This document shows positions 1 to 4,593 of a DNA stretch of 7,019 bases, piece after piece (the stretch's first letter is position 1; every line of letters begins with the position of its first letter). The notes beneath the pieces were generated by a model. The model was not told the origin of the DNA. It made no database searches and worked only from the letters and a program-made list of their open reading frames with translations. Source of the DNA: CBFDBT01 sp965603115 (GTDB lineage Bacteria > Pseudomonadota > Alphaproteobacteria > Sphingomonadales > Kordiimonadaceae); the NCBI GenBank assembly GCA_965603115.1, contig CBFDBT010000149.1, forward strand, positions 1 to 7,019. Direction: 5' to 3'. The translations under genes were made by a program, and so were the position numbers.

Positions 1-394
1 CTGGTGGGCTCTAAGAGAAGAATATCAAGGCGTAAAGGCCCCTAATGAACGACCAACCGACGCTTTTGATCCGGGTGCTAAATACCATATTCCCGGCAAT
101 ACACCCTACATGCGCTATTTCCTTGCCCATATTCTACAGTTCCAGTTTCATCAATCGGCCTGCGAGCAAGCTGGTTGGCAAGGCCCTCTACATCGTTGCA
201 GCATTTATGGTAACAAAGAAGTGGGTGCAAAATTTAATGCCATGATGGAAATGGGCATGAGCCAACCTTGGGGCAACGCACTTGAAGCCTTTACCGGTAG
301 CAAAGAAATGGATGGCTCAGCCGTGGTTGCCTATTTCGCACCGCTCAAAGCTTGGCTCGACGAAGAAAACAAAGACAGGTCATGTGGCTGGTAA
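1..394 (+). CDS. Peptidyl-dipeptidase A (ACE-like, M2 family), C-terminal part
   Basis: This is the 3' end of a gene that begins before the window; the readable frame starts at base 2 and gives 130 residues. It matches the C-terminal end of M2 zinc metallopeptidases, which remove dipeptides from peptide C-termini, usually in the periplasm or outside the cell. The stretch [18 protein letters not shown] (local residues 23-40) keeps the ACE substrate- and chloride-binding set: Lys27, His29, Tyr36, Arg38 and Tyr39 correspond in spacing to human testis ACE Lys511, His513, Tyr520, Arg522 and Tyr523. FQFH is followed by Cys54 and Cys66, 12 residues apart like the conserved disulfide pair, with GPLHRC between. 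The tail [13 protein letters not shown] and [13 protein letters not shown] is also typical. The HExxH zinc site lies upstream, outside the window, so activity cannot be judged fully. The gene ends 21 bases before a strong hairpin terminator. The family call is secure. Confidence 0.95.
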   Translation, partial: WWALREEYQGVKAPNERPTDAFDPGAKYHIPGNTPYMRYFLAHILQFQFHQSACEQAGWQGPLHRCSIYGNKEVGAKFNAMMEMGMSQPWGNALEAFTGSKEMDGSAVVAYFAPLKAWLDEENKDRSCGW

Positions 395-415
395 AACCCT
401 ATGACATCAAAAAAC

Positions 416-446
416 AAAGGTCGCTTTTTTAGCGGCCTTTATTTTT
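416..446. terminator. Bidirectional intrinsic terminator
   Basis: A 9-base-pair stem (AAAGGTCGC with GCGGCCTTT, one G-U pair) closes a 7-base T-rich loop. It is followed by ATTTTT on the plus strand. Read on the minus strand, the stem is followed by GTTTTTTG, so it can end transcription from both sides. It sits 21 bases after the M2 peptidase stop codon and serves that gene; a minus-strand stop codon lies inside it at 439-441. Confidence 0.85.
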
Positions 447-531
447 CCAGCTTAAGCACATCTGGCATTTTAAGAATATACCGCCCATAAAGCGGGTCTG
501 TATTGCCATTTTCAAATTGAATATGAATTAT
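439..531 (-). pseudogene. Possible remnant: 3' tail of a lost minus-strand gene
   Basis: On the minus strand, 30 sense codons end in TAA at 439-441, inside the bidirectional terminator. The frame is closed upstream by another TAA at 532-534 and has no usable start (its only ATG, at 466-468, leaves about nine codons). The translation, which includes NTDPLYGRYILKMPDVLKLE, has a balanced, protein-like composition. A terminator with T-runs both ways normally sits between two convergent genes, and here there is no other minus-strand gene to use it. I infer that a gene once converged on the M2 peptidase and that its body has been lost. I do not recognise the family. An open frame of this length can easily arise by chance, so confidence is low. 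Confidence 0.3.
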
Positions 532-600
532 TTATCGCCTATCCAGCGTCATAATTCTATTATACAGTTCCTTATTAGATTTGAAGATTTTAAAATTATC

Positions 601-608
601 GGGAAAGG
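601..608 (+). promoter_or_regulatory. Ribosome binding site deciding the GTG start of the patatin gene
   Basis: GGGAAAGG ends 7 bases before the GTG at 616, ideal Shine-Dalgarno spacing. The longer alternatives, TTG at 517 and ATG at 523, have no purine-rich stretch in front of them. The residues right after the GTG (KEKELRLSLV) are where patatin-related proteins of this family normally begin, which supports the same choice. Confidence 0.75.
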
Positions 609-615
609 TTTGTCG

Positions 616-2991
616 GTGAAAGAAAAGGAACTTCGACTTTCTCTGGTTTGTTATGGCGGTGTTTCGCTTGCCGTATATATGCACGGTGTTGTGGAAGAAA
701 TTCTCAAACTCACACGCGCATCAAAGGTTATTCATCAAAGCGCATTGGATACGCAAGACAAAGATGACAGCTACGACAAACGGCATCCTGACCCTCCTTA
801 TGAAACCGATACTGAACGCTTATATTTTGAGCTACTGAAAGCGCTCGCTCAAAAGGTAGAACTTCGGGTTATTGTCGACACCATTTCCGGCGCATCTGCT
901 GGGGGCATTAATGGTATTTTTCTAGCCCGCGCAATCGCCCATGACCTGAGCTTAACCCCGCAGCGTAAAATGTGGATTGAGCTCGCCGATGTGCTTAAAT
1001 TGATGGACAAGCAAACCATTGCCTCAAAGTGGAGTAAATTCTACCTCTATCCTGTGCTTTTACTTCTGGACTGGAAACGACTGAGAAAATATTTCCCTAG
1101 CCCTGAAATAAGGCGAAAAGTCTCTACCTTTCTGCGCTCACGTTGGTTAGAGCCACCATTTTCTGGCGATATCATGCTCGGGTGGATGCTGGATGCAGGC
1201 GATGCCCAAGGGACAACCTCAGATACCATTGAAGCCAGCAGCTTGATGCCCACCAGCCAGCGACTAGAGCTAATGGTCAGTTTGACCAATTTTTTTGGCA
1301 AGCAGCAGACCATTGCTCTCAATGATCCCGCTGAAATTTCTGAACGCGAGCACCGCACAACTTTGCTGTTTAAATATTATCGCCATGAAAATGGCCGCAT
1401 CGAAAGTGACTTTACTGATGAGAATATTCCGGGTCTTGCTTTTGCTGCAAGAGCGACATCTTCTTTCCCGGGCGCTTTTCCTCCGGCCAATCTCCATGAA
1501 TTGATGGAGGTTTTAGAAAGCCGCAAAGAAGGCTGGACGGCTAAAGCACATTTTATGGCGCGTAACAGCCGCCAATTTCATAACCATGGGGCTAGCTCAG
1601 ACTGCGTACATTTTATCGATGGCAGTGTCGTTAACAACAAACCTTTTGGAGAAGTGATAGCAGCCCTACATGAGCGCCCAGCTTACCGAGAGGTTGACCG
1701 TCGCATCATCTACAACGACCCTGCACCCGACAAAAACCAAGAAGAAAGCAATAATGCGCCTCCCGGGTTTTTCCACACTATCTTTGATGCTGTTGTGCAA
1801 ATCCCGGGCAATGAGCCAATTCGAGATGAATTACAAAAGCTCGGTGCGCATAATCAACGCGCTCGCAGGCCGCAAAGCGTAATGAATAGCCTGAAGGCCG
1901 ACATAGAACCCTTTTTTGAAAATCTGGTAACCTTACAAACTATAAAACATATTAGCACGCCCTTGATGGCCTCTTGGCGTGAAAAGGTAAATGCAGAAGC
2001 CGTGAGTGAGGCAGGGTATGCCTATTCCAGTTATCTATATTTAAAATTATACTATTTGCTCGAAAGTATCACCCAGCATTTATCCCCATCATCTGCCAAC
2101 ACTATCCATGCGGTGGACCCCAATATTCGTGCGTCTATTTTATCGTGGGCACAAAAGAGTAACATCTGGTCAGGGGGTGAGAACAGCATGGATAAGCTTG
2201 ACCGTCTTGCCATTATCAATATTTTGCGTGGAATGGATGTTGACTTTAGAATTCGTCGCTTGCGATTTGTTATTAAATACGTCAATGAATCCTATCTCTC
2301 TTTTGGAGAGTCTTGTGATGATTTTGATGATATAGACCACCTAAATGCATTGAAGAAGCTAGCCTATCAATATATCGACTATTTTAAATCCTGTTGGTCC
2401 GCGCCCTCCCCAATCCAAGGTGCTGATGATATTGCCAACCCAAAACAAGTCACAGCCCTGACCAAAACCATTATTGACCGCTGGGACCTAGAGGGAAAAG
2501 ACCTTGAGTTTGATGATGCCTTCAGTGAACTGATCAATACTATTTGTGATAAGGATTTACGTCTGGAAATAGTCCGCGGCTACATCGGTTTTCCATTTTA
2601 TGATGTCTTGACATTACCACTTTTACAAACCACCGACCTGACAGAAATTGATACAATATCTGTGAACAGAATAAGCCCTGAAGACCGATCCTCTATCGTG
2701 TGGCCGGAAGAAGATGGTATGCTACAAGGCACAATTTTTGGAAACTTTGGCGCCTTTTTCCAACGCAGTGCCCGTGAAAATGATCATATATGGGGACGCC
2801 TACAGTCTAGCGAACGCCTCGTCGATTTCATCATTGATAGTGCTGGGTCCAGTAATCTGCCAGATAATTTTGATTTAACTGGATTTAAAAAACGCCTGTT
2901 TAAAACAATCTTGGATGCTGAAAAGCCCCACGTAAAAAAAGGGATGGCTGATTTTGAACACATTAAATCTTTGGTGGACGCGATAAAGTAA
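616..2991 (+). CDS. Patatin-related phospholipase-like protein (TIGR03607/DUF3376 type)
   Basis: A 791-residue protein with an N-terminal patatin-type lipid acyl hydrolase domain and a long helical C-terminal region. Visible in order: the start KELRLSLVCYGGVSLAVYMHG with the glycine-rich oxyanion loop (Gly14-Gly15); the nucleophile elbow SGASAGGINGIF with Ser94; a short hydrophobic stretch near residues 140-150; and the second dyad residue Asp335 in FIDGSVVNNKPFGE. The C-terminal half has the family signatures DFRIRRLRFVIKYVNESY (about residues 542-559) and FGNFGAFF...RENDHIWGRL (about 709-729). Together these match the TIGR03607 patatin-related family with a DUF3376 end, whose biological role and substrate are not established. 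Patatins usually have DGG or DGA where this protein has DGS. No signal peptide is seen, so a cytoplasmic or membrane-surface location is likely. It is transcribed alone: a terminator lies upstream and a convergent gene 8 bases downstream. An alternative TTG start at 517 would add 33 residues but lacks a ribosome binding site. Confidence 0.9.
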   Translation: MKEKELRLSLVCYGGVSLAVYMHGVVEEILKLTRASKVIHQSALDTQDKDDSYDKRHPDPPYETDTERLYFELLKALAQKVELRVIVDTISGASAGGINGIFLARAIAHDLSLTPQRKMWIELADVLKLMDKQTIASKWSKFYLYPVLLLLDWKRLRKYFPSPEIRRKVSTFLRSRWLEPPFSGDIMLGWMLDAGDAQGTTSDTIEASSLMPTSQRLELMVSLTNFFGKQQTIALNDPAEISEREHRTTLLFKYYRHENGRIESDFTDENIPGLAFAARATSSFPGAFPPANLHELMEVLESRKEGWTAKAHFMARNSRQFHNHGASSDCVHFIDGSVVNNKPFGEVIAALHERPAYREVDRRIIYNDPAPDKNQEESNNAPPGFFHTIFDAVVQIPGNEPIRDELQKLGAHNQRARRPQSVMNSLKADIEPFFENLVTLQTIKHISTPLMASWREKVNAEAVSEAGYAYSSYLYLKLYYLLESITQHLSPSSANTIHAVDPNIRASILSWAQKSNIWSGGENSMDKLDRLAIINILRGMDVDFRIRRLRFVIKYVNESYLSFGESCDDFDDIDHLNALKKLAYQYIDYFKSCWSAPSPIQGADDIANPKQVTALTKTIIDRWDLEGKDLEFDDAFSELINTICDKDLRLEIVRGYIGFPFYDVLTLPLLQTTDLTEIDTISVNRISPEDRSSIVWPEEDGMLQGTIFGNFGAFFQRSARENDHIWGRLQSSERLVDFIIDSAGSSNLPDNFDLTGFKKRLFKTILDAEKPHVKKGMADFEHIKSLVDAIK

Positions 2992-2999
2992 AATTTAGC

Positions 3000-3539
3000 C
3001 TAACACTCTGAAGACTGCTCAAAAAACATGAATATCATATCAATAGTGTCGCCATCTTGTGAGAATGGAATTTTCAGCGTATCAATCTGTATAAAAGGGC
3101 GGTCTTTACTATAGTGCTTTGAAACAGTTGTTATCGATTTTCTTGTATCCAGAATGAAGTTGATTTCTTTTAATAATCTGAGATTAGATTCTGGATGTGT
3201 TTCGTTTAAACCATCGCCTTTCAAAGATTTCCCCGTCCAGTCACCATAAAAATCTGCCACTGCTGTACCAAATAGACGAAAAACAACATCATCAACCTGA
3301 CCCTCGTCATCATATATCAAACCAAACAAAATGACATTTGGTATATATTTAACAATTTCCATAGGGTTTAAGTCTGCTCGATTGGCAAATCTTTTGCCAT
3401 CAGTTTTCTTTTCAAAATATTCTACTAATACCCTTTGAGCCTTAGTAAGGTCCACATGGTCCTCAACAGGGGATATCTTATGGCCTAGGGCCTCCACATC
3501 CTGATAAGCAGGCATATCGGGGTTATATGGCAAGGGCAT
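3000..3539 (-). CDS. Single PAS-domain protein (PAS_5-like)
   Basis: A 179-residue soluble protein without signal peptide or membrane segment. It resembles the PAS_5 proteins common in Alphaproteobacteria: a helical lead with VLVEYFEKK (about 37-45), then NRADLNPMEIVKYIPNVILF (53-72), FRLFGTAVADFYGDWTGKSL (87-106), and a C-terminal strand region IDTLKIPFSQDGDTIDMIF (152-170). These fit the RxDxxP entry, the central strand and the final strands of a PAS sensor fold. PAS domains bind small ligands or partner proteins; no kinase, GGDEF, EAL or DNA-binding domain is attached, so any signal must pass to another protein. Ligand and partner are unknown. The ATG at 3539 is preceded only by a weak AGAG at suitable spacing; the next Met (residue 9) has nothing better. 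The gene faces the patatin gene and is divergent from the hydrolase gene. The family call is fairly sure, the role is not. Confidence 0.82.
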   Translation of the reverse strand: MPLPYNPDMPAYQDVEALGHKISPVEDHVDLTKAQRVLVEYFEKKTDGKRFANRADLNPMEIVKYIPNVILFGLIYDDEGQVDDVVFRLFGTAVADFYGDWTGKSLKGDGLNETHPESNLRLLKEINFILDTRKSITTVSKHYSKDRPFIQIDTLKIPFSQDGDTIDMIFMFFEQSSEC

Positions 3540-3765
3540 ATTGCTTACTCTAAAAATTCAAAATATATTAACTATATATAATAAACAGTCTGTATTAAGA
3601 GATTGTTAATGTCTCAAAACTCTATTAAAAGCTATTTGTACTAGAGGCCGCATAACATCACTCTAATATTAGATATCCGGCAAGAGTATTAGTATATTTT
3701 AGATTATCACACCATCATGCCACTAATTACCATTTAGCTTTAATCAGGAATTTGGACCTTTTAAA
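3540..3765. other. AT-rich divergent intergenic region, probable promoters for both flanking genes
   Basis: This 226-base region separates the starts of the PAS gene (minus) and the alpha/beta hydrolase gene (plus), so both promoters should lie here. It is much richer in A and T than the genes, with runs such as ATATATTAACTATATATAAT near the PAS gene. On the plus strand TTGTTA (3603-3608) and TAAAAG (3626-3631) are 17 bases apart, a weak sigma70-like pair. On the minus strand TTGAGA (3612-3617) and TACAGA (3589-3594) are also 17 apart. Both pairs match the consensus poorly and are guesses. A GGA at 3754-3756 is the likely ribosome binding site of the plus-strand gene. No coding frame or RNA gene is evident. 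Confidence 0.5.
3662..3673. repeat. Perfect 12-base palindrome, possible operator
   Basis: TCTAATATTAGA equals its own reverse complement. It lies about 125 bases from the PAS start and about 95 from the hydrolase start. The half TATTAG recurs at 3687-3692, 20 bases (about two helix turns) from the copy at 3667-3672. This spacing would suit two dimer sites on one DNA face, but the surroundings are very AT-rich and chance remains possible. Confidence 0.35.
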
Positions 3766-4434
3766 ATGAAACATTTAATAGCATTGATAATCACCTTGCT
3801 GCTTGTCACACCAGCATCTAAGGCAGATGAAGCTTTTTTAGAGAGCATTCCTGAGGTTGTAGACATTTCAAAACAATATCTGTTTTATCTGCATGGCGCT
3901 ATTGTTGAACGCGGTGACCTATCACCAACACATCCTAAATTTGGGCTTTATGATATGCCTGCTATCCGTCAGGCTCTTGTCAGTGAAGGGACAGTGCTCA
4001 TTAGTGACCACAGAGCCCAAGGCACCAAACCCATGGCCTATGCTCAAGACCTTGCAAAAGATGTAGAGACCCTCATAGCCGCAGGCGTTCCTGCAAAAAA
4101 CATTACAATTTCCGGCTTTTCCAAAGGGGGTATGATAAGCATTCTTACCTCATCAATTTTAAAAAATAGTGAGGTAAATTTTGTCTTCATGGCATCGTGT
4201 AACCGTTGGTCTTTTGAAAATGATGCGATCAAAGTAGTAGGACGTATTTTATCCCTTTATGAAACAACAGACACGATCGGATTATCCTGCGCACCGCTAA
4301 TTGCAAAAAGTCCTGATGTCACAGCCTACAAGCAAATTCCTCTCAGTACAGGCAAGCAGCATGGGGCTTTCTACTTACCCACAGACGAGTGGGTCCAGCC
4401 GCTCAAAGAATGGTCCAGAGATCAGGCTAAATAA
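3766..4434 (+). CDS. Small exported alpha/beta hydrolase
   Basis: A 222-residue protein with a clear Sec signal peptide: MKHL, a hydrophobic core to about residue 16, and a likely cut after Ala20 (SKA before DE). The mature part is a compact alpha/beta hydrolase. YLHG (41-44) is the HG oxyanion strand-loop, GFSKGG (117-122) is the nucleophile elbow with Ser119, Asp169 in LYETTDTIG is the likely acid, and His199 in GKQHGAFY completes the triad. HPKFGLYDMPAIRQAL (56-71) and the C-terminal WVQPLKEW are recurrent in a family of small secreted hydrolases of unknown substrate. Cys145 and Cys175 could form a disulfide after export. It probably acts in the periplasm as an esterase, lipase-like or peptidase-like enzyme; the substrate cannot be read from the sequence. 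The ATG follows a GGA by 9 bases. It stands alone, 159 bases before the propeller gene, in the same direction. Confidence 0.85.
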   Translation: MKHLIALIITLLLVTPASKADEAFLESIPEVVDISKQYLFYLHGAIVERGDLSPTHPKFGLYDMPAIRQALVSEGTVLISDHRAQGTKPMAYAQDLAKDVETLIAAGVPAKNITISGFSKGGMISILTSSILKNSEVNFVFMASCNRWSFENDAIKVVGRILSLYETTDTIGLSCAPLIAKSPDVTAYKQIPLSTGKQHGAFYLPTDEWVQPLKEWSRDQAK

Positions 4435-4435
4435 A

Positions 4436-4457
4436 ATTACCAAATCATTGAGGTAAT
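4436..4457. other. Short inverted repeat just after the hydrolase gene
   Basis: ATTACC and GGTAAT form a 6-base-pair stem around a 10-base loop, starting 2 bases after the hydrolase stop codon. No T-run follows, so it is not a convincing intrinsic terminator; it might protect the 3' end of the mRNA or be a protein site. The rest of the 4435-4593 spacer also holds a 5-base-pair hairpin (CACGC/GCGTG, 4499-4515) that overlaps the candidate promoter. Confidence 0.3.
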
Positions 4458-4485
4458 AAATAGCACTCTAGGATGCGGCTTGTCG

Positions 4486-4514
4486 TTGACTCTTTCATCA
4501 CGCCTGCTTAGCGT
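4486..4514 (+). promoter_or_regulatory. Candidate sigma70-type promoter for the propeller gene
   Basis: TTGACT (4486-4491, five of six consensus bases) and TAGCGT (4509-4514, keeping the first TA and last T) are separated by exactly 17 bases. Transcription would begin near 4521, leaving a leader of about 70 bases. The -10 half is weak. The pair supports separate transcription of the propeller gene from the upstream hydrolase, though read-through is not excluded. Confidence 0.4.
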
Positions 4515-4583
4515 GTTCCCATAAAAATTGCAGTAGAACAACAGCTTGTTTTCTACCCAAAAGTGCCAACAACAACCATGACT

Positions 4584-4588
4584 AGGGA
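4584..4588 (+). promoter_or_regulatory. Ribosome binding site of the propeller gene
   Basis: AGGGA ends 5 bases before the ATG at 4594 and fixes that start. An out-of-frame ATG at 4578 just upstream opens only a seven-codon frame that ends at a TAA overlapping the first codons of the real gene. Confidence 0.7.
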
Positions 4589-4593
4589 AAATC

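Noticed and set aside
45..245. A 66-codon plus-strand frame at the window start
   Set aside because: It is out of frame with the M2 peptidase tail, whose conserved residues cover the whole stretch.
1047..1504. Overlapping open frames on both strands inside the patatin gene
   Set aside because: The patatin frame is continuous and has family motifs before and after this stretch; the alternatives lack ribosome binding sites and domain signals.
616..3539. CBASS or other phage-defence system built around the patatin protein
   Set aside because: No nucleotide cyclase, sensor or ancillary defence gene is present, and the C-terminal region matches the TIGR03607/DUF3376 type instead of CapV.
3601..3619. 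GAGA/TCTC inverted repeat in the divergent spacer
   Set aside because: Four-base arms around a nine-base gap in AT-rich DNA are expected by chance.
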